The notes under the pieces: model-generated
Seen by the model: only the letters and a program-made list of their open reading frames with translations
Database searches by the model: none
Told to the model about the DNA's origin: nothing
Shown here: in pieces, positions 25,044-34,022 of the stretch
Layout: each line of letters starts with the position of its first letter
Position numbering within the stretch: position 1 is the stretch's first letter
NCBI GenBank assembly: GCA_032027205.1
Contig: JAVSMN010000001.1
Location: forward strand, 868,001-932,000
Origin: Zeimonas sp032027205
GTDB taxonomy: Bacteria; Pseudomonadota; Gammaproteobacteria; Burkholderiales; Burkholderiaceae_E
Reading direction: 5' to 3'
DNA: 64,000 bases
Position numbers and translations under genes: made by a program

Positions 25044-26834
25044 TCACGCACTCGCATACTGAATCCGATACAACCGCGCATACAGCGAATCGGCGTCGAG
25101 CAGCTCCGCGTGCGTGCCCTGTTCGACGATGCGCCCGTGATCGAAGACGAGGATCCGGTCGGCGCGCTCGATCGTCGACAGGCGATGCGCGATGACGAGC
25201 GTCGTGCGCCCGCGCATCGTGTGTTCGAGGGCGATCTGCACTTCGCGCTCGGTGGCCGAGTCGAGCGCGGAGGTCGCCTCGTCGAGCAGCAGGATCGGCG
25301 CGTCCTTGACGATCGCGCGCGCGAGCGCCAGGCGCTGGCGCTGGCCGCCCGACAGGCGCGTGCCGCGCTCGCCGACCGACGCATCGAGTCCGTCGGGCAG
25401 CGCGCGCACGACGGTGTCCATGCGCGCCGCCTCGAGCGCCTTCCAGATCGTCGCGTCATCCACCGCGTCCTCGCGTCCGAGCGCAACGTTGGCGCGCACC
25501 GTGTCGTTGAAGAGCACGACTTCCTGGCTTACCAGCGCGTACTGCCGGCGCAGATCGGCCAGCCGCAGGTCGGGCAGCGCGACGCCGTCGAGGAGAATTC
25601 GTCCGCGGGACGGATCCATGAAGCGCGGCAGCAGGTTCAGCAGCGTCGACTTGCCGGCGCCCGAGGCGCCGACCAGCGCGACGACCTCTCCGGCCCGGAT
25701 GTCGAGGTCGATCTCGCGCAGCGCGTCGTGCGCCGAGGTGGGGTAGCGATACCAGACGTTCTCGAACACGAGCCTGCCGCGCGCACGACCGAGGGAAACG
25801 GTGCCGACGTCCGCTTCCTCGCGCAGGTCGAGCAACGCGAACACCGACTCGGCTGCCGCGAGCCCGCGCTGCAGTTCGGCGTTGACGTCGGCCAGGTGCT
25901 TCAGCGGTGCGAGCAGCATCAGCATCGCGGTGACGAAGGAGACGAAGCCGCCGACCGTCGTCTGCTCGTTCATCGACTGCACGAGCGCGATCGTGACGAC
26001 GATCGCCACTGCAATCGCCGCCGACAGCTGCGTGATCGGCACCGTCGCGCTGCCGGCGATCGTCATCCGCATCGCGAAGCCGCGCAGCTTGTCCACGGTG
26101 CGCGAGAACACCGCTGCCTGCGAACGGTAGCCCCCGAATATCTTGATCACCTTGTAGCCGTGCACCGCCTCCTCGACGACGCGCGTGAGCTCGCCGGTGT
26201 ACAGCAGGCTCTGGCGGCTCAGCCGCCGCATCCGGCGGCTGTACACGGAGACGACGACAGTCATCACCGGAATCAGCATCAGCGCGACCAGCGTGAGCTT
26301 CCAGTTCAGGTACACGAGCCAGCCGACGAGGCCGAGCACGACGATCGAGTCGCGCACGATCGTCGTCAGCGCGCGCGTGACGGCGGCGGTGACGTTCGTC
26401 ACCTCGAAGACGATGCGCGAGATCAGCAGCCCCGAGGCCTCGCGTTCGAACTGCTCGGCGGGCAGGCGCATCACGCGCTCGAACATCTGCGTGCGCACGT
26501 CGACCAGCACGTTGTTGGCTACCCACGCGAGCGCGTAGCTGCTGCTGAAGGTGGCAATGCCGCGCACCACGAAGATCGCGATCAGCGCCACCGGCACGAA
26601 CCACAGCGGAAAGTTCGACTTGTGGACGAAGCCCTCGTCGAGCAGCGGCTTCATCAGCGCCGGAAACAGCGGTTCGGTGGCCGCCGCGATGATCATCGCG
26701 ACGAGCGCGGCGGCGAAGCCGATCCGATACGGACGCGTGAAGCCGAGCAGGCGACGATAGATCGCCAGGCTCGAATGGCCGTCGCGCGAGGCCGTAGCCT
26801 TGCGCGCGGCCTCCGGCGCGCCTGCGGCGCTCAA
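25044..26834 (-). CDS. msbA: Lipid A export ATP-binding/permease (MsbA)
   Basis: MsbA flips lipid A-core across the inner membrane. The 596-residue half-transporter has a six-helix membrane domain (about 30-315). The ATPase domain carries Walker A VGASGAGKSTLL, signature TRLSGGQRQRLALARA, Walker B ILLLDEATSALD and the switch His in IAHRLSTIERAD. The only start giving a family-like N-terminus is TTG at 26834. It overlaps the dnaE stop as TTGA and has GAGG 7 bases upstream, so translation is coupled to dnaE. Heptosyltransferase and ligase genes elsewhere in the window fit the same LPS pathway. Confidence 0.93.
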   Translation of the reverse strand: MSAAGAPEAARKATASRDGHSSLAIYRRLLGFTRPYRIGFAAALVAMIIAAATEPLFPALMKPLLDEGFVHKSNFPLWFVPVALIAIFVVRGIATFSSSYALAWVANNVLVDVRTQMFERVMRLPAEQFEREASGLLISRIVFEVTNVTAAVTRALTTIVRDSIVVLGLVGWLVYLNWKLTLVALMLIPVMTVVVSVYSRRMRRLSRQSLLYTGELTRVVEEAVHGYKVIKIFGGYRSQAAVFSRTVDKLRGFAMRMTIAGSATVPITQLSAAIAVAIVVTIALVQSMNEQTTVGGFVSFVTAMLMLLAPLKHLADVNAELQRGLAAAESVFALLDLREEADVGTVSLGRARGRLVFENVWYRYPTSAHDALREIDLDIRAGEVVALVGASGAGKSTLLNLLPRFMDPSRGRILLDGVALPDLRLADLRRQYALVSQEVVLFNDTVRANVALGREDAVDDATIWKALEAARMDTVVRALPDGLDASVGERGTRLSGGQRQRLALARAIVKDAPILLLDEATSALDSATEREVQIALEHTMRGRTTLVIAHRLSTIERADRILVFDHGRIVEQGTHAELLDADSLYARLYRIQYASA

Positions 26835-29800
26835 TACTCGACCTCGGCGGCCAGCGGCCGCAGCATCGAGCGGATCGCCCCGATCAGGTCTTCGTGCGGA
26901 CGCACGCGCCAGTGGCGCCCGAGCTCGACCTCGCAGGCGGCGTCGCGGTTGCCGTACTCGACGACGACCGGGATCGCCTGCTCTTCGGCCTCGGCGACGA
27001 CGAAGGGCTCGATCGCGCCGCGCAGCGCGATTCCGTCGGCGGCGCGCGCGCCGAGCCGGATGCGCAGCCGCTTGCCGAACTCGCGGCGCGCGCGCTCGAG
27101 GTCGAGCAGCCGCTCGGCGACGACGCGCTGGCCGCCGCTGTAGTCGTCGCGCGAGCACTTGCCGAGCACGACGATCAGCTCGTCGTCGCGCACGAGCCGT
27201 CGGTTGGACTCGTACAGCTCGTTGAACACGCAGACCTCCACCGCGGCGCTGCCGTCGTCGAGCGTGACGAAGGCCATCTTGCCGCGACGCGTCATCTGCG
27301 TGCGCTGGGCGGCGACGATGCCGGCGACCCACACCGGCTGCGGCGCCGGCTGCAGGTCGGCCAGGCGCAGCCGCACGAAGCTGCGCACCTCGGCTTCGTG
27401 GGCGTGGAACAGATGGCCGCTGAGGAACAGGCCGAGCGCGGCCTTCTCCTCCTGCAGGCGGCGACGCTCGCTCCACGCCGGCGCCTCGATCCACTCGGGA
27501 GCCGCCGGAAGACCACCCGCATCGTCGCCGAACAGGCTGACCTGATCGGCCGCCGCGCCGGCGGCTTCGGCCGCGTCCATCGCGCGACCGACGTTGGCCA
27601 GCAGCTTCGCGCGATCGGCGTCGAGCGAGTCGAAGGCGCCGGCGCGCACCAGCGCCTCGATCGCGCGCCGATTGACGACGCGCCGGTCCACGCGCGCGCA
27701 GAAGTCGAACAGGTTGGTGAACGCACCCTCGGCGCGCGCGCGCAGGATCTCGACGACCGCGCCTTCGCCGGTGCCCTTGATCGCCCCCAGCCCGTAGCGG
27801 ATCGTGCGCTCGCCCACCGGCTCGAAGCGGTACTGCGACGCGCAGACGTCGGGCGGCAGCACTTCCACGCCGTTGGCGCGCGCGTCATCGACGAAGAGCT
27901 TGACCTTGTCGGTGTCGTCCATGTCGGCCGACAGCGTGGCCGCCATGTACTCGGCCGGATGGCACGCCTTCAGCCAGGCAGTCTGGTAGGTGACGACCGC
28001 ATAGGCTGCGGTGTGCGACTTGTTGAAGCCGTACTCGGCGAACATCGCCATCAGGTCGAACAGCTTGTTCGCCAGCCCGACGTCGTAGCCCTTCTTCCTG
28101 GCACCGTCGACGAAGATGTCGCGGTGCTGCGCCATCTCCTCGGGCTTCTTCTTGCCCATCGCGCGACGAAGCAGGTCGGCGCCGCCCAGCGTGTAGCCGC
28201 CGATCGTCTGCGCGATCTGCATCACCTGTTCCTGGTAGACGATGACGCCGTAGGTGGGCTCCAGGCAAGCCTTCAGGTCGGGGTGGAAGTAGTCGATCGA
28301 CTGCTGGCCTTTCTTGCGAAGGATGAAGTCGTCGACCATGCCCGAACCGAGCGGCCCCGGGCGGTACAGCGCGAGCACCGCGATGATGTCCTCGAAGCGA
28401 TCGGGCTGCAGCTTCTTCAGCAGCTTCTTCATCCCCTCGCTTTCGAGCTGGAACACCGCGGTGGTGTTGGCGTCGCGCAGCACCTGGTAGGCGCGCGGAT
28501 CGTCGAAGCTCATCGACTGCAGGTCGAGCTTCGCGCCCGTGCGGCGCTCCACGTAGCGCACGGCGAGGTCGAGGATCGTCAGGTTGCGCAGGCCGAGGAA
28601 GTCGAACTTCACCAGGCCCACCGCTTCGACGTCGTCCTTGTCGAACTGGCTGACCACACCCGCATCCGCGCCCGGCGGCTTGTACAGCGGGCAGAAGTCG
28701 GTGAGCCGGCCCGGCGCGATCAGCACGCCGCCGGCGTGCATCCCGACGTTGCGCGCGAGATCTTCGAGCGGCTCGGCCAGCGCGAGCAGTTCGCGCACTT
28801 CGTCCTCGTTGCGCTCGCGCTCGGCGAGCAGCGGCTCGGCCTCGCGCGCCTTCGCCAGCGACACCGGCTTGTTCTGCACGACGGGCACGAGCTTGGAGAG
28901 CTGGTCGCAGAACGTGTAGCTCATGTCGAGCACGCGGCCGACGTCGCGAATGACCGCCTTGGAGGCCATCGTGCCGAACGTGGCGATCTGCGACACCGCC
29001 TGCTCGCCGTAGCGCGCGCGCACGTACTCGATGACGCGATAGCGCTGGTCCTGGCAGAAGTCGATGTCGAAGTCGGGCATCGACACGCGCTCCGGGTTCA
29101 GGAAGCGCTCGAAAAGCAGCGCGTACGGAATCGGATCGAGATCGGTGATGCCCAGCGCGTAGGCCACCAGCGACCCGGCACCCGAGCCGCGGCCGGGGCC
29201 GACCGGCACGTCGTTGGCTTTCGCCCAGTTGATGAAGTCGGCGACGATCAGGAAGTAGCCGGGAAAGCCCATCTGCACGATCGTGTCGCACTCGTAGTCG
29301 AGGCGCGCGCCGTACTCGGCGCGTTTCGCCGCGAGCGTCTCGGGCGACGTACGCTCGGCGGGGAAAAGCACGGCCAGGCGCCGCTCGAGTCCTTCGCGCG
29401 CGAGCGTTCGCAGGTAGTCGTCGAGCGAGACGCCGGCCGGCGTGGGGAACTGCGGCAGCTGCGGCTTGCCCAACACCATCGAGACGTTGCAGCGGCGCGC
29501 AATCTCGACGCTGTTGGCCAGCGCCGACGGCAGGTCGGCGAACAGCTCGGCCATTTCGCGCTGCGTGTGGAAGTGCTGCTCGGGCGAGAACACGCGAACG
29601 CGCCGCGGGTCGGCGAGGATCGCGCCCTGCGCGATGCACACGCGCGCCTCGTGCGCGCGGTGATCGTCGCGGTCGAGGAACTGCACCGGATGCGTAGCCA
29701 CCAGCGGCAACGACAGGTGCGCCGCCAGTTGCGCGGCCGCGCGCGTCTGCGCCTCTGCCTCGGGGTGGCCGCTGCGCTGCACTTCGAGGTACCAGGCGCC

Positions 29801-30310
29801 GGGAAAGCGCTGCGCCCAGGCGCGCGCGAGATCGGCGGCGCTCCGCGCGTTTCCGGCCAGCAACGCCTGGCCGACGTCGCCGTGCTGCGCGCCCGACAGC
29901 GCGATCAGCCCGTGGCCGGCGAGCCGGCCGTCGGCGTCGCGCTCGTCGAACCACTCGGCGCGCAACTCGCCGCGGCCGCGGTGCTCGTTCTCGATCCACG
30001 CCCGGCTGAGCAGTTCGCACAGGCGCAGGTAGCCGCCGCGATCGCGCGCGAGCAGCAGCATGCGGAACGGCCGCTCGCGATCGGCTTCGTTGGAAACCCA
30101 GGCATCGACGCCGCAGATCGGCTTGATGCCGCGCGCTCGCGCTGCCTTGTAGAACTTCACCCAGCCGAACAGGTTGGCCAGGTCGGTGACGGCGATCGCC
30201 GGCTGCTCGTCGGCCAGCGCGCGTTCGACGAGCGCGTCGATTCGCACGATCGAGTCGCTGACCGAGTATTCGGTGTGGACCCGAAGATGGACGAAACCGG
30301 GCGCGCTCAT
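26831..30310 (-). CDS. dnaE: DNA polymerase III alpha subunit
   Basis: DnaE is the replicative polymerase. The 1159-residue protein has an N-terminal PHP domain (FVHLRVHTEYSVSDSIVRID). The catalytic aspartates lie in MPDFDIDFCQDQR near residue 411, the region GPGRGSGAGSLVAYALGITDLDP just before. A helix-hairpin-helix region is around residue 830. The OB fold (VAGIVAAQRTQMTRRGKMAFVTLDD) lies near 1000. Length and order are those of DnaE1, not the error-prone DnaE2. The start is ATG 30310. Its stop overlaps msbA. Confidence 0.98.
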   Translation of the reverse strand: MSAPGFVHLRVHTEYSVSDSIVRIDALVERALADEQPAIAVTDLANLFGWVKFYKAARARGIKPICGVDAWVSNEADRERPFRMLLLARDRGGYLRLCELLSRAWIENEHRGRGELRAEWFDERDADGRLAGHGLIALSGAQHGDVGQALLAGNARSAADLARAWAQRFPGAWYLEVQRSGHPEAEAQTRAAAQLAAHLSLPLVATHPVQFLDRDDHRAHEARVCIAQGAILADPRRVRVFSPEQHFHTQREMAELFADLPSALANSVEIARRCNVSMVLGKPQLPQFPTPAGVSLDDYLRTLAREGLERRLAVLFPAERTSPETLAAKRAEYGARLDYECDTIVQMGFPGYFLIVADFINWAKANDVPVGPGRGSGAGSLVAYALGITDLDPIPYALLFERFLNPERVSMPDFDIDFCQDQRYRVIEYVRARYGEQAVSQIATFGTMASKAVIRDVGRVLDMSYTFCDQLSKLVPVVQNKPVSLAKAREAEPLLAERERNEDEVRELLALAEPLEDLARNVGMHAGGVLIAPGRLTDFCPLYKPPGADAGVVSQFDKDDVEAVGLVKFDFLGLRNLTILDLAVRYVERRTGAKLDLQSMSFDDPRAYQVLRDANTTAVFQLESEGMKKLLKKLQPDRFEDIIAVLALYRPGPLGSGMVDDFILRKKGQQSIDYFHPDLKACLEPTYGVIVYQEQVMQIAQTIGGYTLGGADLLRRAMGKKKPEEMAQHRDIFVDGARKKGYDVGLANKLFDLMAMFAEYGFNKSHTAAYAVVTYQTAWLKACHPAEYMAATLSADMDDTDKVKLFVDDARANGVEVLPPDVCASQYRFEPVGERTIRYGLGAIKGTGEGAVVEILRARAEGAFTNLFDFCARVDRRVVNRRAIEALVRAGAFDSLDADRAKLLANVGRAMDAAEAAGAAADQVSLFGDDAGGLPAAPEWIEAPAWSERRRLQEEKAALGLFLSGHLFHAHEAEVRSFVRLRLADLQPAPQPVWVAGIVAAQRTQMTRRGKMAFVTLDDGSAAVEVCVFNELYESNRRLVRDDELIVVLGKCSRDDYSGGQRVVAERLLDLERARREFGKRLRIRLGARAADGIALRGAIEPFVVAEAEEQAIPVVVEYGNRDAACEVELGRHWRVRPHEDLIGAIRSMLRPLAAEVEY

Positions 30311-30311
30311 C

Positions 30312-30341
30312 GGTAGAATCTCATCGGCCCGAAATTCTACC
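30312..30341. promoter_or_regulatory. Symmetric divergent -10 elements (dnaE / EamA transporter)
   Basis: The 32 bases between dnaE and the EamA gene contain an exact 8-base inverted repeat, GGTAGAAT (30312-30319) and ATTCTACC (30334-30341), with a 14-base spacer. Each arm contains TAGAAT, five of six matches to a -10 box, on the strand and at a distance (about 24 bases) suited to the gene it faces. It could be a back-to-back promoter pair or a shared dimer site. No -35 boxes are clear. Confidence 0.45.
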
Positions 30342-30342
30342 C

Positions 30343-31242
30343 ATGTTGCCCCGCCCTTCGCTCCCGCGCCGGCGCGCGATGCTGCTGCTGGCCTTCTGCG
30401 CCACGTGCTGGAGCATCGCCGGCGTTCTCACGCGCCGGCTCGAGTACACGGCGAGCCTCGACGTCACGTTCTGGCGCAGCTTCTTCTGCGCCCTGACGAT
30501 GCTCGTGCTGCTCGCCGCGCAGCGCCGCGGCAATCCGCTCGCCGCGGTCGCGCGCATGGGCTGGGCAGGCGTCGTGTCGGGCGCGATGTGGGGAACGATG
30601 TTCACCTGCTTCATGATCGCGCTGACGATGACGAGCGTCGCCAACGCGCTGGTCGTCTCGAGCGTCGCGCCGCTGCTCACCGCGCTGCTCGGGCGCATCG
30701 TGCTCGGCACCCGCCTGGGCGCCTTCGACTGGATCGCGACGCTGGCCGCCGTCGCCGGCATCGCGTGGATGGTGCGCGACGGCGTCGACGGCGAAGGCGG
30801 CATCGGAATGGCGATCGCGCTGTGCGTTCCGCTCGCGAGCTCGGTGCAGATCGTCGTGCTGAAGCGCCTGCAGGCCCAAGTGGACCTCGGACCCGCAGTA
30901 CTGCTCGGCGCGCTGCTGTCGTGCGCCGTCACGCTCGCGCTCGCGTGGCCGATGCGCTTTCCGGCCGGCGACCTGCCGATCCTCGTGGTGCTGGGCAGCC
31001 TGCAGCTCGCGATCCCCTGCTTCCTGCTGGTGCGCGCCGTGGGACCACTGGCGCCGCACGAGGTCGCACTGATCGCGTTGCTCGAGGTCGTGCTCGGGCC
31101 GATCTGGGCATGGCTGTGGGCCGACGAGGCGATTTCCGCCGCAACGCTGCAGGGCGGCCTCGTCGTGCTCGGCGCGCTTGTCGTCAATGCGCTGTTCGGA
31201 CGCAGCGCTGCGGCGCCGACGACGCGCGCAGCGATTGCCTGA
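30343..31242 (+). CDS. EamA-family (DMT) transporter
   Basis: This 299-residue membrane protein has about ten hydrophobic segments arranged as two EamA repeats. The first repeat includes TFWRSFFCALTMLVLL and SVANALVVSSVAPLLTALLGRIVLG. The second includes GPLAPHEVALIALLEVVLGPIWAWLWADE, the repeat-end pattern of drug/metabolite exporters. Substrate is not predictable. It is divergent from dnaE with a 32-base gap and is followed after 19 bases by an alpha/beta hydrolase, probably in the same operon. Confidence 0.88.
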   Translation: MLPRPSLPRRRAMLLLAFCATCWSIAGVLTRRLEYTASLDVTFWRSFFCALTMLVLLAAQRRGNPLAAVARMGWAGVVSGAMWGTMFTCFMIALTMTSVANALVVSSVAPLLTALLGRIVLGTRLGAFDWIATLAAVAGIAWMVRDGVDGEGGIGMAIALCVPLASSVQIVVLKRLQAQVDLGPAVLLGALLSCAVTLALAWPMRFPAGDLPILVVLGSLQLAIPCFLLVRAVGPLAPHEVALIALLEVVLGPIWAWLWADEAISAATLQGGLVVLGALVVNALFGRSAAAPTTRAAIA

Positions 31243-31261
31243 GGATCGGAGACTCGTCGGC

Positions 31262-32128
31262 ATGAACCCCCCGCCCGCCCCCGCGATCGCGACCGAGAGC
31301 ATCGAGCTCGCTCGCCCCGATCGCACCGTGCTGCGCGGCCTTCGCTGGCGCCGTCCGGGAGGCACACGCGCCGTCGTGGTGCACGGGCTGGGCGAGCATG
31401 CCGGACGGCAGCGAAACGTCGCCGAGTTCCTCGCGCGACGCGGCTTCGACGTGATCGCCTTCGATCATCGCGGACACGGCCGCTCCGACGGTGCACGCGG
31501 GGCGCTGCGGGCGAGCGACGATCTGGTCGAAGATCTCGCGGCGATCGTCGATTCGTCTACGAGCGCGCCGATCCTGCTCGTCGGACACAGCATGGGCGGA
31601 CTGGTGGCGCTGCGCCACGCGCTGGCACGGCCGGAAACGGTTGCCTCGCTCGTGCTGTCGTCGCCGGCGCTCGATGCAACGCTAAGCATCGGGCAGAAGC
31701 TGCTGCTGGCGACGATGTCGCGCCTCGCGCCTGGCGTCGCGGTCGGCAACGGGCTCGATGCATCGAAGATCTCGCACGATCCGGCCGTCGTGCGCGCGTA
31801 CCGAGAAGATCCGCTGGTGCACGACCGCATCACCGCGCGGCTGGCGCGCTTCATCGTCGACGGGGCGCGCGACGCGATCGAACGCGCGAGCGCCCTTGCC
31901 GTGCCCACGCTGCTGCTGGTCGCCGGCGACGATCGGCTCGTGCCGATCACCGGCATCCACCGTTTCGCGCAGCGCGCACCACGCGAACTGCTCGACGAGC
32001 GCGTCTACGACGGACTCTGGCACGAACTCTTCAACGAGAGCGAGCCGGCGCGCGGACGCGTGTTCGCCGAGTTGGGTGCGTGGCTCGATGCGCGACCGCT
32101 GCGCGCGGGGGGCGGTCCGCGGGGGTGA
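31262..32128 (+). CDS. Alpha/beta hydrolase (monoacylglycerol lipase/lysophospholipase type)
   Basis: This 288-residue hydrolase has the Ser nucleophile elbow LVGHSMGGLVAL near residue 110 and the oxyanion-side motif VVVHGLGEHAGR near 40. AFDHRGHGRSDGARG, the acid in LLLVAGDDRLVPI near 225, and the catalytic His in LWHELFNE near 260 complete the triad. The HGxGEH and DHRGHGxSxG pattern is that of monoglyceride lipase/PldB-like enzymes. It probably cleaves monoacylglycerols or lysophospholipids in the cytosol. No signal peptide is seen. Confidence 0.88.
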   Translation: MNPPPAPAIATESIELARPDRTVLRGLRWRRPGGTRAVVVHGLGEHAGRQRNVAEFLARRGFDVIAFDHRGHGRSDGARGALRASDDLVEDLAAIVDSSTSAPILLVGHSMGGLVALRHALARPETVASLVLSSPALDATLSIGQKLLLATMSRLAPGVAVGNGLDASKISHDPAVVRAYREDPLVHDRITARLARFIVDGARDAIERASALAVPTLLLVAGDDRLVPITGIHRFAQRAPRELLDERVYDGLWHELFNESEPARGRVFAELGAWLDARPLRAGGGPRG

Positions 32129-32186
32129 GCGCACGCGGGGCGGGCCGTTGGCAGGCGCCGATCAGCAGGCGCTCATCGACCCCCGC

Positions 32187-32885
32187 TCAGGCGAGATCGA
32201 AGACGAGCGCTTCCGCGTCCTCTGCACCGTCGAGCACGAAACGCGACTCGCCGGTCAGTTTCGCCGCATCGCCCGCTTCGAGCGGCTCGCCGTTGACCCG
32301 CAATCGTCCGCGGACCAGGTGTACATAGGCGCGCCGCCCGTCGGCGATCTCGCCTTCCACCCGCTCGGCTGCGTCGAGCAGCGCTGCGTAGACGATCGCA
32401 TCCTGGTGGATGGTGAGCGCATCTTCGCGACCATCCGGCGCGGCGATCGGCTGCAGCCGTCCGCGCTTGCGCGAAGCCTCGAAGTGCCGCTGCTCGTAGC
32501 CGGGCGCGATGCCTCGCTGCGCCGGCTCGAGCCAGATCTGCAGGAAGTGCGTGACGCCCTGCTGCTCGTGGTTGTACTCGGAATGCTGCACGCCGGTGCC
32601 CGCGCTCATGCGCTGCACGTCACCGGGGCGGATCACCGATCCGTTGCCCAGGCTGTCGCGATGCGCCAGCGCGCCCTCGAGCACATAGGTGATGATCTCC
32701 ATGTCGCGGTGGCCGTGCGTGCCGAAGCCGCTGCCCGGCGCCACGCGGTCTTCGTTGATCACGCGCAGCGCGCCGAAACCCATGTGGCGCGGGTCGTAGT
32801 AATCGGCGAAGGAAAAGCTGTGCAGCGTCTTCAGCCATCCGTGGTCGGCATGACCGCGCTCGCCGCTGCGTCGAATCTCGATCAT
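32187..32885 (-). CDS. Pirin family protein (YhhW-like bicupin)
   Basis: This 232-residue bicupin has the pirin N-terminal signature ERGHADHGWLKTLHSFSFADYYDP. Metal ligands are visible in FGTHGHRDMEIITYVLEG and SAGTGVQHSEYNH. YhhW-type pirins can show quercetin 2,3-dioxygenase activity in vitro; the physiological role is unclear. The gene is convergent with the hydrolase (58 bases apart) and divergent from gluQ (about 100 bases). Confidence 0.92.
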   Translation of the reverse strand: MIEIRRSGERGHADHGWLKTLHSFSFADYYDPRHMGFGALRVINEDRVAPGSGFGTHGHRDMEIITYVLEGALAHRDSLGNGSVIRPGDVQRMSAGTGVQHSEYNHEQQGVTHFLQIWLEPAQRGIAPGYEQRHFEASRKRGRLQPIAAPDGREDALTIHQDAIVYAALLDAAERVEGEIADGRRAYVHLVRGRLRVNGEPLEAGDAAKLTGESRFVLDGAEDAEALVFDLA

Positions 32886-32972
32886 CGTCGCCTCCGCAGT
32901 GGGATCGGCCAGTGTAATGCGATGCTCGCCGCGGCCGCCGGGTAAAGCCGGGTAGGCGGATCGAGCGCGAAA

Positions 32973-32978
32973 TACAAT
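32973..32978 (+). promoter_or_regulatory. Candidate -10 hexamer for gluQ
   Basis: TACAAT matches the -10 consensus at five of six positions. It ends 6 bases before the gluQ ATG, so the message would be nearly leaderless if this box is used. No matching -35 is apparent. Confidence 0.3.
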
Positions 32979-32984
32979 GCGCCG

Positions 32985-34022
32985 ATGCCCGCCGAACGAA
33001 CGCGCTACGTCGGCCGCTTCGCGCCCTCGCCCACCGGACCGTTGCACGCCGGCTCGCTCGTCGCCGCGCTCGCCAGTAGCCTCGATGCGCGCGCGCACGG
33101 CGGACGCTGGCTGCTGCGCATCGAGGATCTCGACGCGCCCCGCGAGATGCCCGGCGCCGCGCGTTCGATTATCGAGACGCTTGCACGGCTGGGCTTCCGC
33201 CACGACGCCGAGATCGTCTATCAGAGCCAGCGCCACGATGCATATCGGCAGGCCTTCGACCGGCTCGTTGCCGACGGTCACGTCTACCCGTGCGGCTGCA
33301 CGCGACGCGAGATCGCCGACTCGATCACCTCGCGCGGCCGAACGCTCTCCGGCGCGGAGAAACCGTATCCGGGAACCTGCCGCCACGGCATGCCGTTCGG
33401 CCGCAGCGCGCGCTCCTGGCGCGTGCGCGTCGGACCGACACCCGTGCGCTGGGTCGACCGGCGCGTCGGCTTGCGCTGCGACCGGCTCGACGAACAGGTG
33501 GGCGACTTCGTGCTTCGACGCGCCGACGGGCAATGGGCCTATCAACTCGCGGTGGTGGTCGACGACGACGCACAGGGCGTGACGGACATCGTCCGCGGCG
33601 CAGACCTGCTCGACTCGACGGCGCGACAACTGCATCTGCGCCAGCTGCTCGCAATGCCTGCACCGCGCCATCTGCACGTACCGGTTGTCGTCGGCCCGGA
33701 CGGTACGAAGCTCTCCAAGCAGACTGGCGCGCCGCCGATCGAGGCGAGCCGTCCCAGCTACGCGCTCGATGCGACACTGGAGGCGCTCGGCCTCGGGCGA
33801 ATCGGCAACGAGCCGCTCGACCGATGGTGGTCGCTGGCTACCGGTCGATGGGCGCGGGCCGCACCCGACCGCGATCAGGCGGAATCGCGGCCAGGCGAAG
33901 AACTCGCCTCTTCGTCCGTCGGCGCGTCGGACTCGGCGCGCGGCACGGAAAATCCGAACAGCACGCGGCCCGGCTCGTCGGCATCGAGGAAGACCGAGCC
34001 GCGATGCGCGCGCACGAACTGA
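32985..34022 (+). CDS. gluQ: Glutamyl-queuosine tRNA(Asp) synthetase
   Basis: GluQ attaches glutamate to queuosine in the anticodon of tRNA-Asp. It is a truncated class I glutamyl-tRNA synthetase. The protein has GRFAPSPTGPLHAGSLVAAL (HIGH-like), LLRIEDLDAPR, the zinc site YPCGCTRREI...YPGTCRHG, and VGPDGTKLSKQTG (KMSKS-like). At 345 residues it is about 40-50 longer than usual. The extra C-terminus is Ser/Arg/Glu-rich and is encoded over the last 148 bases of the convergent kinase gene. The core assignment is secure; the tail may be non-functional read-on. Confidence 0.93.
   Translation: MPAERTRYVGRFAPSPTGPLHAGSLVAALASSLDARAHGGRWLLRIEDLDAPREMPGAARSIIETLARLGFRHDAEIVYQSQRHDAYRQAFDRLVADGHVYPCGCTRREIADSITSRGRTLSGAEKPYPGTCRHGMPFGRSARSWRVRVGPTPVRWVDRRVGLRCDRLDEQVGDFVLRRADGQWAYQLAVVVDDDAQGVTDIVRGADLLDSTARQLHLRQLLAMPAPRHLHVPVVVGPDGTKLSKQTGAPPIEASRPSYALDATLEALGLGRIGNEPLDRWWSLATGRWARAAPDRDQAESRPGEELASSSVGASDSARGTENPNSTRPGSSASRKTEPRCARTN

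Noticed and set aside
24291..27143. A 950-codon plus-strand open frame over the AhpD-like and msbA genes
   Set aside because: It is the compositional shadow of msbA and its neighbour and has no family features.
26894..30316. A 1140-codon plus-strand open frame opposite dnaE
   Set aside because: It mirrors dnaE almost exactly, is rich in Arg/His/Ala as expected from the antisense of GC-rich coding DNA, and has no recognisable domain. dnaE on the minus strand is unmistakable.
32129..32186. Repeated CAGGCGC words between the hydrolase and pirin genes as a terminator or repeat element
   Set aside because: They are short direct repeats in a GC-rich gap with no stem-loop of note.
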